A stretch of DNA of 64,000 nucleotides, from contig JAEWJS010000082.1 in assembly GCA_023386495.1 (NCBI GenBank), positions 51,287 to 115,286 on the forward strand. Reading direction: 5' to 3'. This document shows, one piece after another, positions 17,179-25,632 of this stretch. Made by a program: the position numbers and the translations under genes. Within the stretch, counting starts at the first letter, position 1; the number at the start of each line of letters is the position of its first letter. This DNA comes from Bacillota bacterium. GTDB taxonomy: Bacteria; Bacillota; Bacilli; Paenibacillales; Paenibacillaceae. The notes below the pieces were generated by a model that searched no databases, was not told where the DNA came from, and saw only the letters and a list, made by a program, of their open reading frames with translations.

Positions 17179-18114
17179 TCAGGAAGGCGAGGCCCCGCTG
17201 TCATAGAACTTTAAATAATGGGTCAATTGACTCGCCCAATAGGTACCGTTATGCCCGCCCGGCTTCGGTGCCCACTTGGCATGCAGACCATGCTTAAGCA
17301 TGACTTCGTACAGATGCTTATCCTTCTCGGACAGCGGGTCGGAATCTCCTGCATCCAAGTAAATGTCGAGCTTGATCCCGCGCAGCTTCTCGGAGGCTGC
17401 CAGCAGGAACGGATCTCTTGCTGCGCGCAACTCTTCGCTCGCGTAGAGCCAATCGCGCTGATCGGTGTAGAGGTCCGTAGACGAATAATCCCAGACCGCT
17501 GCGCTGTGCGCGCCGATTCGGCTGAACAGCTCGGGATAAGTGAGGCCCAGATAGAGTGCCGCGTACCCGCCCATGGAAGCGCCGCCGACATAGCGCCCCG
17601 TACGTTCGGGCACCGTGCTGTAGCGACTGTCCACATAGGGAATCAATTCCTGAACCAAGTAATCCTCATACCTGCCGATATCGACAGTGCCGGGATCCCG
17701 GCCTTCTCCGGGGAATGAATTCACTGCGAAGCTGTTGCCGTAGGCAGGGGAGACCATGATGAGCGGGGCTATGCGTCCTTCTTCGATCAGTTGGTCGGCG
17801 ACGCGGTGAATATTCAGACCGGAGAACCACGAATCGCGGTTGCCGCCGTAGCCGTAGAAAAGATACAGGACGGGGTAAGGGTGCTGCGGATTATAGTTCG
17901 ACGGCAGGTAGACGGTGAAGCCCATCTGACGATCAAGCGCGCTGCTATGGAAGTCGACCTGTTCAATTCGGGAGCTTGATGCATTCCGCTCCGCGGCGGT
18001 ATCGGCCGTTGCCGTGCCGCGCTGAGGCTCTTGGTCGGGGACGGAAGTCGCGCAGCCGGGTATCAGGCATGCAAGGATTGCGCATAGGAATAAGAGGTGC
18101 GGGGACTTGCTCAT
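17179..18114 (-). CDS. Lipoprotein esterase (feruloyl/enterochelin-esterase-like alpha/beta hydrolase)
   Basis: This 311-residue secreted lipoprotein begins with a short signal peptide ending in the lipobox LIPGC, so it should be anchored outside the membrane by Cys near residue 21. The hydrolase domain starts at about residue 50 (QVDFHSSALDRQMGFTVYLPSNY). It shows the oxyanion/early motif LYLFYGYGG, the nucleophile elbow GGASMGGYA, an acid in LDAGDSDPL and the catalytic histidine in GGHNGTYW. This matches esterases of the Esterase_D family (feruloyl, S-formylglutathione and enterochelin esterases). The start at the second ATG of ATGGCCATG was chosen because it lies nine bases from GGAGG. The natural substrate is unknown. 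Confidence 0.84.
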   Translation of the reverse strand: MSKSPHLLFLCAILACLIPGCATSVPDQEPQRGTATADTAAERNASSSRIEQVDFHSSALDRQMGFTVYLPSNYNPQHPYPVLYLFYGYGGNRDSWFSGLNIHRVADQLIEEGRIAPLIMVSPAYGNSFAVNSFPGEGRDPGTVDIGRYEDYLVQELIPYVDSRYSTVPERTGRYVGGASMGGYAALYLGLTYPELFSRIGAHSAAVWDYSSTDLYTDQRDWLYASEELRAARDPFLLAASEKLRGIKLDIYLDAGDSDPLSEKDKHLYEVMLKHGLHAKWAPKPGGHNGTYWASQLTHYLKFYDSGASPS

Positions 18115-18350
18115 GGCCATCTACCTCCGTAATCCAAGGAATGACGAATCGTACTGCTCGCTGTCATCGCATGGAAGCCTGCTAACCTACTCTCTCACTA
18201 TATGTAGCCCTGTTCAAGGTTATCCCGCGTGCGGCAGACAACATCTTCCCGCTCGTCATGTCTATAGGGTTTCGCGATGGCCGAGAGGTTATCCTGCTTG
18301 CGCTTTGCGACTACTGAAGCTGTGCAGCCGAGCATCTGCATGAAGATATG

Positions 18351-18379
18351 TTGGAAGTCGATTCCGACAGGTGTATAAT
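18351..18379 (+). promoter_or_regulatory. Sigma-A promoter of the cupin gene
   Basis: TTGGAA (18351-18356), 17-base spacer, TATAAT (18374-18379). The predicted transcript start is about 25-30 bases before the ATG. Confidence 0.65.
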
Positions 18380-18411
18380 GACGTACATGGGTTAGATGAA
18401 GGAGGGCTGGT

Positions 18412-19044
18412 ATGCCTGTTATCGGTAAGAATGGAACGATGCCGCAATGGTGCGAGCTGAAGCGTTACGAAATTATGCGTCCCGGCGTCGGCAAGCCTAC
18501 TATGCTGCCTTATGTCGCAGGCAGGATGAAGCTGATGATTGCAGAGGGAAGCTGTACGATAAGGTTCGCGGGACAAGCGGTATCCGCGGAGCAAGGCGAT
18601 CAATTGGATGTGGCTGCGGACGGCGTCAATCTGGAGGTCGAGGCGAACGAGCCCGATACCGTGTTGATCTGGCTGGCGGGTTCATGGGGCGAGGAGGTCG
18701 GCGCCGCGGGATTCTTCACGGTGGAAGCGTCCGATGAGCCCGGCAATAGCGGCGACCCAGCCGACTACCCGCGGAACACGAAGTTCGATCGGCACTACCA
18801 CGACTGCGACGAATATTACGTGATCTACGAGGGCGGCGGTACGGTTGCGATCGGGGATCGGCTGCTGCCGGTCAAGGCAGGCGATTGCGTCGCGATCGGA
18901 ATGGGCTGGCATCACGATATTCCGCAGGTGAAGCAGACGATTAAGGCGATCTACATGGAGACGACGCTCCAGGGCCAGAAGCGCACGGGACATCTGTGGA
19001 ATCATACGCATGGCCCGGCCGTTCCGGCGCCAGACCGCAAGTAA
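18412..19044 (+). CDS. Cupin-domain protein
   Basis: This 210-residue soluble protein is built of two beta-barrel halves. The C-terminal half is a recognisable cupin with the metal-ligand motif RHYHDCDEYYVIYEGGG (about residues 125-141: two His and a Glu) and a second motif GMGWHHDIP carrying the later histidine. The N-terminal half looks like a degenerate cupin without a complete ligand set. Isomerase, dioxygenase and regulatory roles are all known in the family, so no reaction can be assigned. It has its own promoter, a strong GAAGGAGG site and a terminator, so it is probably monocistronic. Confidence 0.75.
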   Translation: MPVIGKNGTMPQWCELKRYEIMRPGVGKPTMLPYVAGRMKLMIAEGSCTIRFAGQAVSAEQGDQLDVAADGVNLEVEANEPDTVLIWLAGSWGEEVGAAGFFTVEASDEPGNSGDPADYPRNTKFDRHYHDCDEYYVIYEGGGTVAIGDRLLPVKAGDCVAIGMGWHHDIPQVKQTIKAIYMETTLQGQKRTGHLWNHTHGPAVPAPDRK

Positions 19045-19070
19045 CGATCGCGCGTCACGCGAACGCGAAT

Positions 19071-19103
19071 AACCTCCCGTGCCTATGAAGAGGCCGGGAG
19101 GTT
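19071..19103 (+). terminator. Intrinsic terminator after the cupin gene
   Basis: AACCTCCCG pairs with CGGGAGGTT, extended inside by GCCT/AGGC, and is followed by GTTTGTTG. Confidence 0.75.
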
Positions 19104-19567
19104 GTTTGTTGTGTGCCGAAGGCGAGAGGGGGTTAAGCGAGCGAACGCTGCTGATCTGGTCCTATGGGGCTGAGGTTCTAACGGAACGTGCGGGCACTAT
19201 TCCGGAGATATTGTCGCCGAGCTTTGACTCAATGGGCGATTAGCGAAGCAATTGCGCAGTTAAGGTATGTGCATGCGCTAATTTCAGGCGATATCGCTCA
19301 CTTTTACCCAATAACGTATAAGATGCGCTAAATAGCGCACGCCCGTTCGCTATTTAGCGCACTCAAGCCATATTTGCGATTTGAGTGGGGCTGAGCCCCT
19401 TGGATTAGCGCTTGTGTATACGTTAATAACGCATACGATTCGCTATTGCATACGTCTCATCATGAATCGACCTATTCGGCTGATTATCGGGTGCGGCAGC
19501 TTGTAACGGATATCGGAGGAGACCTGCAGACCGCCAGAGCTCGAACAGGGCCCTGACGGTCTTGTTA
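19104..19567. other. Gene-free region with GCGCTAAAT-type repeats
   Basis: About 460 bases without a supported gene. It holds several copies of the pattern GCGCTAAAT or its complement (best pair listed separately) and, next to the helicase gene, an imperfect inverted repeat AGACCGCCAG/CTGACGGTCT (19528-19562) that might end the helicase transcript although it lacks a T-run. Confidence 0.5.
19324..19361. repeat. Palindromic GCGCTAAATAGCG intergenic repeat
   Basis: A perfect 14-bp inverted repeat, TGCGCTAAATAGCG (19324-19337) with its complement at 19348-19361. Related half-copies lie around it and again near 44450-44560, so it is a dispersed family of this genome. Confidence 0.6.
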
Positions 19568-22500
19568 TTAATTGACCCAATCGCGGCGGAGCGTGAACAG
19601 GTCCTTCAGCTCATCCGTCGACAGCTCGGTAATCCAGCCCTCGGAGCTGGCGATGACGTTGTCGCTCAACTGCTGCTTGTTCTCGAGCATCTCGTCGATC
19701 CGCTCCTCGAGCGTGCCGAGCGAGATGAACTTGTGAACCTGCACGTCGCGCGTCTGTCCCATTCGGTAAGCGCGGTCCGTTGCCTGGTTCTCGACGGCCG
19801 GGTTCCACCAGCGATCATAGTGGAAGACGTGATTCGCGGCCGTGAGGTTGAGACCGACGCCGCCTGCCTTCAACGAGAGAATGAATACGCCGGTCTCGGC
19901 GACGCCCTCCTCCCGCGGGGCTTGGAACTGCTCGATCATCCGATCGCGGGCCGTCTTCGAGGTGCTGCCGTTCAGGTACAGCACAGGCTCCTGCAGCTCT
20001 TGGCTCAGCACGGCCTGCAGCATCTGCCCCATCCCCACATACTGCGTAAAAATCAAGCACCTTTCTCCCTCATCCCGCACTTCCTTCACCATAGCGACGA
20101 GTCGCTCCAGCTTGGCGGAACGGCTGGCCAGCAGCTCCGTATCGAGCGGCATGGCGACAACGTCGGCACGGACTCCGGCACCATCGCGGCCAGCAGCGCC
20201 AGCCGCAGTTCCAGTACCAGCAGTACCTCCAGCCATACTAGCGCCAGCATCGGCTGTTGCTCCAACACCTGCTTCAGCACTGCCATCAGCCCGATCAGTC
20301 GCTGTGCCAGCGGTCAGACCAGGCACCGCTTCCTTGGTCAGCAGCACCGGATGGTCGCAGAGCTGCTTCAGCTGCGTCAACGCGGCCAGAATCGCGCCCT
20401 TGCGCTCGATCCCTTCGAGCTTCTGCATCTTCTCGAGCAGCTGCGTTACGGTCTGTTCGTAGAGCGCGCCCTGCTCGGCGGTCAGCGGCACGTAGCTCTT
20501 CATCTCGTTCTTCTCCGGAAGGTCGAGCTGAATGGCGGGGTCCTTCTTCTTGCGCCGCAGCATGAACGGCTTTACGAGCCGCTGCAGATCAGCCGTCCGC
20601 TGCTCGTCGCGGTCCCGCTCGATGGCATTGGCGAAGCGGGCTTGGAATCCCGCAGCGCTGCCGAGGTAACCCGGCGAGATGAAGTCGTAGATCGACCACA
20701 GCTCGGACAGGCGGTTCTCGATCGGCGTGCCGGTGAGCGCGACGCGATGCCGCGCCTTGAGGCTGCGCACGGCAATGGATTGCTTCGTCTGCGCGTTCTT
20801 GATGTTCTGCGCCTCGTCCAAGCAGACGGATGACCATGTAAGGCCCTGCAGCGTCTCTTGGTCGAGCGCGGCAGTCGCGTACGAGGTCAGCACGATGTCG
20901 GCTGCCGTCGCCTCCGCGAGGAACCGTTCGCCGGTCTGCCGTCTGCTGCTGTAATGCAGCATGACCGACAGCGAAGGGGCAAAGCGAGCCAGTTCCTTCT
21001 GCCAGTTGCCCAGCACGGAGGTCGGGCAGATGATCAGCGCGGGAGAGGAGGCGCCGGCTTCGGCCATCGCTTCCTTGCGCCGGAGCAGGTAAGCAATAAG
21101 CTGCACCGTCTTCCCGAGGCCCATATCGTCGGCGAGACAGGCGCCCAGGCCGTATTGGCCGAGGAAGGTCAGCCAAGCATAGCCGTCTTCCTGGTAGCTG
21201 CGAAGCTCCGCGCGGAGGCCGTCGGGCACAGGGAGCTTCGGCCATTCCGTCTGCTGGCCGAGCTGTGCGACCAGCTGCGCGAGATGCGCATTCAGCTCGA
21301 CCTCAAGGCGGACGCGGGTCTCGTCTTCCTGCCGGGCTTGCCCCTCAACCGGCGCATCGCCGCTGCCGCCTCCGAGCAGATGGAGCTGGAGCACGTCCTG
21401 GAACGAGAGCCCCTGCTCGCGGTTCATGCCGGCCATCGCCCGGCGAATCTGTTCGAGCAGCGCCGGGTCCAGCGAAATCCACTGCCCTCGGAAGTTCACG
21501 AGCCGATGGCCGCGCGCGACCAGCTCCGCGAACTCGGCCTCGGTGAGGTCGGCGTCGCCGATCGCGATGCGCCAATCGAAGTCGATGATGGCGTCCAGCC
21601 CGAACAACGACTGGCCGCGTCCGCCGGCCTGCGCAGATACCTTCGCGCGCAGCCGCGGCTTCTTCTTGCGCGCCGCTTCCCACCAGGCCGGCAGCAGCAC
21701 CTGCCAGCCGGATTCGAGCAGGCGTCGGCTATCCTCCGCCAAGAACCGCCAAGCCGCTTCATCGCTGAGCGGCTCCCCCAGCACGTCGGCGCTGCCGACG
21801 TAATCGGCCTGCATGCCTGCGGCTGCAGGCAGCACCGCGCGCAGCCGTTCCAGCCAGCCCGCCGCGCGCTCCTCCACGTGAGCCGACCATGCGCTCGGCC
21901 AAGCGCCGGCCGCGGTGCCGTCCGCGGCCAGCCACACCGGGACAAGCGCCGATTCGTCGCGCTTGTCCTGCAGCGTCAGCCGGAGCCGCCACTCCGGCAG
22001 CTCATCGTCCGGCTCCAGCAGCTGCAGCGCCGGACGGAACGGCGCCGTATCGACGCGCCAGCCGACCGCGACGAGCCAGCTGCGGGCGTCCAAGCCGGCC
22101 GTCATCGCGCTGTCCACGCGGTACAGCAGCGGGAACTCGCGTCGCAGATCGGCCTCAGCGGCGTCCGAGCCGAAGTGGACGGCATCGACCGCGGCAGAGT
22201 ACGCGGCCTGCAGCGCGGCGGCGAGTCCCGCGCCTGCCTCGTCGCCTGCCGCGGCATCGGCCTGCGCCGCAGCCTCGCGCACGAGTTCCTCCAGCGCATC
22301 GTCCTCCCAGCGCCATTCCAGCGTGCCGCTCCGGTAAGCCTCGAAGCTCGGCACGTATCGCTTCTCCTCGATCGAAGCGCCGAGCAGCGGCGCGAGCCGA
22401 AGGAGCAGCTCGCCATCGCCGCCCCAAGCCCAATTCAGATGCTTCAGCAGCTTGCCTTCGGCGAAGAACGGGATGACTTGCTCGGCCGGCAGAATGACGA

Positions 22501-22699
22501 TTTCGACGCCCTGTACCGGATGGACGGCCAATTCCGTCCCGTAGAAGGAAGCCTCATGCCACGCGAACAGGCGCTGCTTCAGATAAAGGCCGGACAATTC
22601 ATAGTGGTTGGCAATCGAGCCATAGATCAGCGCGTCGCCGCGGTCGCTGAGCGCGACATGCACGGCGATCGTATCGATCGTTGCAGGATGCATGCTCAT
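19568..22699 (-). CDS. ywqA: SNF2-family helicase (YwqA-like)
   Basis: This 1043-residue SNF2/Rad54-type DNA translocase acts with the SWIM protein encoded just upstream; such pairs are thought to remodel nucleoprotein or help DNA repair in bacteria. The first 500 residues are the bacterial SNF2-associated region. Then come motif I ADDMGLGKTVQ (about 528), the DEAQ box CLDEAQNIKN (about 628), motif III ALTGTPIENRL, and in lobe 2 LIFTQYVGMGQML, LSLKAGGVGLNL and RAYRMGQTRDV. All helicase motifs are intact. An unusual Ala/Gly/Thr-rich insertion of about 50 residues (about 793-846) separates the two lobes. The ATG overlaps the end of the SWIM gene by four bases. Confidence 0.92.
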   Translation of the reverse strand: MSMHPATIDTIAVHVALSDRGDALIYGSIANHYELSGLYLKQRLFAWHEASFYGTELAVHPVQGVEIVILPAEQVIPFFAEGKLLKHLNWAWGGDGELLLRLAPLLGASIEEKRYVPSFEAYRSGTLEWRWEDDALEELVREAAAQADAAAGDEAGAGLAAALQAAYSAAVDAVHFGSDAAEADLRREFPLLYRVDSAMTAGLDARSWLVAVGWRVDTAPFRPALQLLEPDDELPEWRLRLTLQDKRDESALVPVWLAADGTAAGAWPSAWSAHVEERAAGWLERLRAVLPAAAGMQADYVGSADVLGEPLSDEAAWRFLAEDSRRLLESGWQVLLPAWWEAARKKKPRLRAKVSAQAGGRGQSLFGLDAIIDFDWRIAIGDADLTEAEFAELVARGHRLVNFRGQWISLDPALLEQIRRAMAGMNREQGLSFQDVLQLHLLGGGSGDAPVEGQARQEDETRVRLEVELNAHLAQLVAQLGQQTEWPKLPVPDGLRAELRSYQEDGYAWLTFLGQYGLGACLADDMGLGKTVQLIAYLLRRKEAMAEAGASSPALIICPTSVLGNWQKELARFAPSLSVMLHYSSRRQTGERFLAEATAADIVLTSYATAALDQETLQGLTWSSVCLDEAQNIKNAQTKQSIAVRSLKARHRVALTGTPIENRLSELWSIYDFISPGYLGSAAGFQARFANAIERDRDEQRTADLQRLVKPFMLRRKKKDPAIQLDLPEKNEMKSYVPLTAEQGALYEQTVTQLLEKMQKLEGIERKGAILAALTQLKQLCDHPVLLTKEAVPGLTAGTATDRADGSAEAGVGATADAGASMAGGTAGTGTAAGAAGRDGAGVRADVVAMPLDTELLASRSAKLERLVAMVKEVRDEGERCLIFTQYVGMGQMLQAVLSQELQEPVLYLNGSTSKTARDRMIEQFQAPREEGVAETGVFILSLKAGGVGLNLTAANHVFHYDRWWNPAVENQATDRAYRMGQTRDVQVHKFISLGTLEERIDEMLENKQQLSDNVIASSEGWITELSTDELKDLFTLRRDWVN

Positions 22700-24333
22700 G
22701 GGATCAGTTTTCCTTTCCGCAGCTCTTCGTTCAAGGCGCGCAGCCGGCTGTGACGGTCCGTGAATTCATAGAAGAACGCCTCCCAGCGTTCGTCCTGCTT
22801 CAGCTTGGCATACAGCTTGGCCAGCCGCTTCAGCAGCTTGACTGCCGCCTTATAGCTGCTGCGGTTCTTCTGCAGCACGTAGCGCTCGACGGCCTGATGA
22901 TAGAAGGGCAGCAGCAGCGCCGGCGCTTCCTTCTCGATCGGCTGCAGCACGGACACGCGATAATCCAGCGGCTCGCTGCCGCGGCTGAGCTGATAGTCGA
23001 TCCACTCCCGCCAGTGCCCGCGCGACAGCAGCAGCTCCTCGTAGATGCTGGCGGAGTAGGGCAGCATGCTTACGCAGGCTTCCAGCATGCGCGGCTCGGC
23101 TTCGGGCATTTCGTCCATTAGCCTGTCCCAATATAGATAGTACGCCTGCAGCGTGTTCCGACGATGCGTCTGCAGCATCGGCCCGATCGCGGTCAACCAG
23201 GCGGCCAGGCGCGGCCAGTCTTCCTTCCACAGGAGCTCGTTTAGGTAACCGAGCAGATGCTCCGTGCCGGATGCTTCGCGCAGCAGGGCCCAGGCTTCCT
23301 GGTCCTGTCCGATGTAGAAGTGCATCCAGCCTTGCGCAATCAGCCAATTATCGCGTGCCAGCTGCTTGCCGAGCTCCTCTTCGGCCTGTGCCAGCTTTCG
23401 CAGCTCTTCGAGATAGAGCCCGGCTTCGCTCGATAGCGGACCGACCCACAGTTCCCACAGTTGGTAATAGACAGGAGCCATATAGGCTTGCAGCGAAGAC
23501 TTAGCGAGCATGCGCCGCCGCAGCCAATCGATCGTCTCCTCCAAGAGGGGCCAGTGCTTCGAGCCGACGGCAATCGCAGGCTCCTGGTCGAACAGCGATG
23601 CGATCTCTTCCTGCACGCCTTCGATCGCGACTTGCGTCTGGTAGCCGATGAACGAGTCCTGCGCGTACCCGAGCGGCGGAGCGGGCGTCGGCCGCACGAG
23701 CTTCTCGATTAGGAAGAGCCGGACATGCAGCTCGAACAGCGGCTCCAGCTCGCCGGGGAGCTGGTGAACGATCGATTGAATCGCGGTCTTGGCCGCGGTT
23801 GCGTAGCTCGCGTTCCGAACCATTCGCTCGAGCGGCTCTGCGCAGAGCTTCATGTAGTCATGCCACTCCGACACGGACAGCTCCGCGAGTCGGCTTGCGG
23901 CGGCTTCGAGCTTGGCAAGGTTCTCTCTCAGGATGCGGTCCTCTTGCGCACGCTGGTGATTCGCGATCGCGGCCGTATTCGCGTACGCGTTCACGACCGG
24001 GCTGGATTTGGCATTCACGAGCGTGTGAATCGATCGCCCCTGCTGATCGGCATAAGCCAGCAGCACCGCGACCATATGCTTGCAGTTCCCGTTGACAGGG
24101 CACGAGCAAGTGCTGAGCGTGAAGAAGTCGAGGTTGAACTCGACGCGATAGCTGTCCGTCCCTTCCACGACCGCCAGAATCTCCTGAGGCGCAGGGAGCG
24201 TCAGCGCCCCGACCCGCCCTTGCTTGTAATATTGGTAGCCCCGCTTAATCGTCACATCGTCATAAAACTCCGCCACATCCAGCACGAGCATGCGCCATTG
24301 ATCATCGTTCATTGCATAAGCCAGCTTCGACAT
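22696..24333 (-). CDS. ywqB: SWIM zinc-finger protein (YwqB-like)
   Basis: This 545-residue cytoplasmic protein carries an N-terminal SWIM zinc finger (CSC followed by NGNCKH, about residues 76-87) and then a long helical region of unknown fold. SWIM proteins of this type are encoded next to SNF2 helicases and are believed to act with them, binding DNA or protein through the zinc finger. Translation is coupled to the helicase through an ATGA overlap. An extended -10 promoter (TGCTATAAT) lies about 45 bases upstream of the start. Residues 200-545 are rich in Leu, Trp and Tyr and look like helical repeats. Confidence 0.88.
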   Translation of the reverse strand: MSKLAYAMNDDQWRMLVLDVAEFYDDVTIKRGYQYYKQGRVGALTLPAPQEILAVVEGTDSYRVEFNLDFFTLSTCSCPVNGNCKHMVAVLLAYADQQGRSIHTLVNAKSSPVVNAYANTAAIANHQRAQEDRILRENLAKLEAAASRLAELSVSEWHDYMKLCAEPLERMVRNASYATAAKTAIQSIVHQLPGELEPLFELHVRLFLIEKLVRPTPAPPLGYAQDSFIGYQTQVAIEGVQEEIASLFDQEPAIAVGSKHWPLLEETIDWLRRRMLAKSSLQAYMAPVYYQLWELWVGPLSSEAGLYLEELRKLAQAEEELGKQLARDNWLIAQGWMHFYIGQDQEAWALLREASGTEHLLGYLNELLWKEDWPRLAAWLTAIGPMLQTHRRNTLQAYYLYWDRLMDEMPEAEPRMLEACVSMLPYSASIYEELLLSRGHWREWIDYQLSRGSEPLDYRVSVLQPIEKEAPALLLPFYHQAVERYVLQKNRSSYKAAVKLLKRLAKLYAKLKQDERWEAFFYEFTDRHSRLRALNEELRKGKLIP

Positions 24334-24377
24334 CGATTCATTCTCCCGGTCCCGTCATTCTTTCTTCTATAGAGAAG

Positions 24378-24386
24378 ATTATAGCA
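24378..24386 (-). promoter_or_regulatory. Extended -10 promoter of the ywqBA operon
   Basis: On the minus strand, TGCTATAAT: a consensus -10 with the TGn extension. There is no good -35. Located about 45 bases before the SWIM gene. Confidence 0.55.
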
Positions 24387-24445
24387 CAGGTGTTCGTCTT
24401 GGGGGAGCGGGATTCGGAAGTCGGGATCGCGTGCGCCGAATTGAT

Positions 24446-24474
24446 TTGCTTTTGCGCTAAGGTTGTGTTAGGAT
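24446..24474 (+). promoter_or_regulatory. Promoter of the first cold-shock gene
   Basis: TTGCTT (24446-24451), 17-base spacer, TAGGAT (24469-24474). The second csp copy has a promoter in the same relative place. Transcription from here would give a leader of about 130 bases. Confidence 0.55.
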
Positions 24475-24480
24475 AGGTCT

Positions 24481-24612
24481 ATTGAAATTATGACCTGTGA
24501 ATTCACATATTGCAGAGGGTTATTATTTTGGTAATTGCCCTGTCCAATATGTGAATTTTTTATTTTTCGGGATAAAGAAGGTCATGTAAAAGAACGGAAG
24601 GAGGAATTTCCC
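24481..24612 (+). promoter_or_regulatory. Structured 5' leader of csp copy 1 (candidate RNA thermo-regulator)
   Basis: An outer helix joins ATGACCT (24490-24496) to AGGTCAT (24579-24585). Inside it a perfect 12-bp stem, ATTCACATATTG (24501-24512) with its complement (24545-24556), is followed at once by a T-rich run (24557-24566), like an intrinsic terminator. The loop carries a further GGG/CCC pairing. The whole layout recurs before the second csp gene (33770-33896) with changed sequence but kept pairing. That points to a conserved RNA controlling csp expression by premature termination or temperature-dependent folding. The GGAAGGAGG ribosome site lies 14 bases beyond the outer helix. Confidence 0.65.
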
Positions 24613-24813
24613 ATGGAACAAGGAACAGTAAAGTGGTTCAACGCTGAGAAAGGCTTCGGCTTTATCGAGGTTGAAGGCGGCAACGACGTGTTCGTGCATT
24701 TCAGCGCGATCGTCGGCGACGGCTTCAAATCGCTGGACGAAGGTCAACGCGTTGAATTCAACGTCACGCAAGGCCAACGCGGCCCGCAAGCCGAGAACGT
24801 AGTTAAGCTGTAG
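24613..24813 (+). CDS. Cold-shock protein (CspA/CspB family), copy 1
   Basis: This is a 66-residue single cold-shock domain, an RNA chaperone that binds single-stranded RNA and DNA and melts structures formed in the cold. RNP1 (KGFGFIEV) and RNP2 (VFVHFS) are intact, and the length is standard. It differs from the second copy in the window (33897-34097) at only a few residues, near the N-terminus and in the GDGFKS/TQGQR segment. The start follows GGAAGGAGG. It is preceded by a long structured leader and followed by a strong terminator, then by a YdjO-like gene; the same order is repeated at the second locus. Confidence 0.96.
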   Translation: MEQGTVKWFNAEKGFGFIEVEGGNDVFVHFSAIVGDGFKSLDEGQRVEFNVTQGQRGPQAENVVKL

Positions 24814-24832
24814 TAGGCTGCAGCATCCAAAG

Positions 24833-24868
24833 ATGCCCCGAACATCGCGTTTGGGGCATTTTTATTTT
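24833..24868 (+). terminator. Intrinsic terminator after csp copy 1
   Basis: ATGCCCCGAAC pairs with TTTGGGGCAT around a short loop and is followed by TTTTTATTTT. The same GATGCCCC/GGGGCAT hairpin follows the second csp gene. Confidence 0.9.
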
Positions 24869-24930
24869 GGCAGTCGCCCGCGGAGCGGATGCTCCTTCAA
24901 CACGATATCTGTTCGGAAAGAGGGTACGGA

Positions 24931-25140
24931 ATGTACAATTCACGCAGAAAACCGCTCGATGCTCCTCAGGAATTGACGACCGTGTGGTCGTGCACGACCG
25001 ATAACTGCAAGGGATGGATGCGGGACAACTTCGTGTTTGCCCACCTGCCCCTGTGCCCCCAGTGCCAATCCGTAATGGTTAAGAGTGAGAGGCTGCTCTA
25101 CGTTGTCGCCAACACAAGCCCGCTGCAGACCAAGCATTAA
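24931..25140 (+). CDS. YdjO-like cold-inducible zinc-ribbon protein, copy 1
   Basis: This 69-residue protein is similar to Bacillus YdjO, a small protein reported as cold-inducible. It has a single zinc ribbon: SCTTDNCKGWMRDNF supplies the first cysteine pair and LCPQCQ the second. It starts MYNSRRKPLD behind AAAGAGG. The paralogue at 34198-34410 has the same start, the same WMRDNF core and the same CPQC. It probably depends on read-through of the csp terminator or on its own promoter, which I could not identify. The molecular role of the family is unknown. Confidence 0.85.
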   Translation: MYNSRRKPLDAPQELTTVWSCTTDNCKGWMRDNFVFAHLPLCPQCQSVMVKSERLLYVVANTSPLQTKH

Positions 25141-25154
25141 CAGGACCGCAATAC

Positions 25155-25194
25155 CTACAGAGCCCCCAGCCGCATGCGGTTGGGGGCTCTGTAG
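25155..25194 (+). terminator. Hairpin after ydjO copy 1
   Basis: A 14-bp stem, CTACAGAGCCCCCA (25155-25168) with its complement (25181-25194), extended by the inner CCGCATGCGG. There is no T-run, but the stem is very stable. Confidence 0.6.
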
Positions 25195-25269
25195 CGTCTG
25201 GCATCCATCCCCCGTTATCCGTTATGATAGAGCGTAGACACAGCTTCATGAGAATGGGAAAGGGGCGGC

Positions 25270-25614
25270 ATGATGGCAATTGCTGAGCTTAGCGAACAAG
25301 CGCTTCTATGCAGGCTCGAGGAGAAGGCGCCGGCCGAAGCGGTCTTCGTCTATACGGCATTCTGCGGCACATGCCAATTGGCGGAGCGCATGCTCTTAAT
25401 CGTCCAAGAGGCAGGGTCGAGCGTCCCGCTGTATAAGCTGAACATTAATTATGCGCCGGTTCTGCGGGATCGCTGGGCCATCCAGAGCGTGCCCTGCCTC
25501 GTCCTGTTGCGTGACGGCGAGCCGGTAGGCTTCGAATACGCGATGAAGGCGGTCGATTATTTATACAACCGGCTGAAGGAACTGGGGCATGACGCCTATT
25601 CATCCCATACATAA
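25270..25614 (+). CDS. Thioredoxin-like protein (YusE type)
   Basis: This 114-residue thioredoxin-fold protein has the redox motif CGTC (in YTAFCGTCQLAERML, about residues 32-35) and the cis-proline motif SVPCLVL. It is cytoplasmic, with no signal peptide, and similar to short thioredoxin-like proteins of Bacillus such as YusE. Both active-site cysteines are present, so it should be redox-active; an extra cysteine in VPC beside the cis-proline is unusual and could form a mixed disulfide. The first of two adjacent ATG codons was taken. The next gene starts 18 bases later, so the two probably form an operon. Confidence 0.85.
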   Translation: MMAIAELSEQALLCRLEEKAPAEAVFVYTAFCGTCQLAERMLLIVQEAGSSVPLYKLNINYAPVLRDRWAIQSVPCLVLLRDGEPVGFEYAMKAVDYLYNRLKELGHDAYSSHT

Positions 25615-25632
25615 GAAGAGAGGGAAATATCG

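Noticed and set aside
20858..22753. 631-codon frame on the plus strand opposite the helicase gene
   Set aside because: Antisense shadow of the SNF2 gene, with no ribosome site and no family resemblance.
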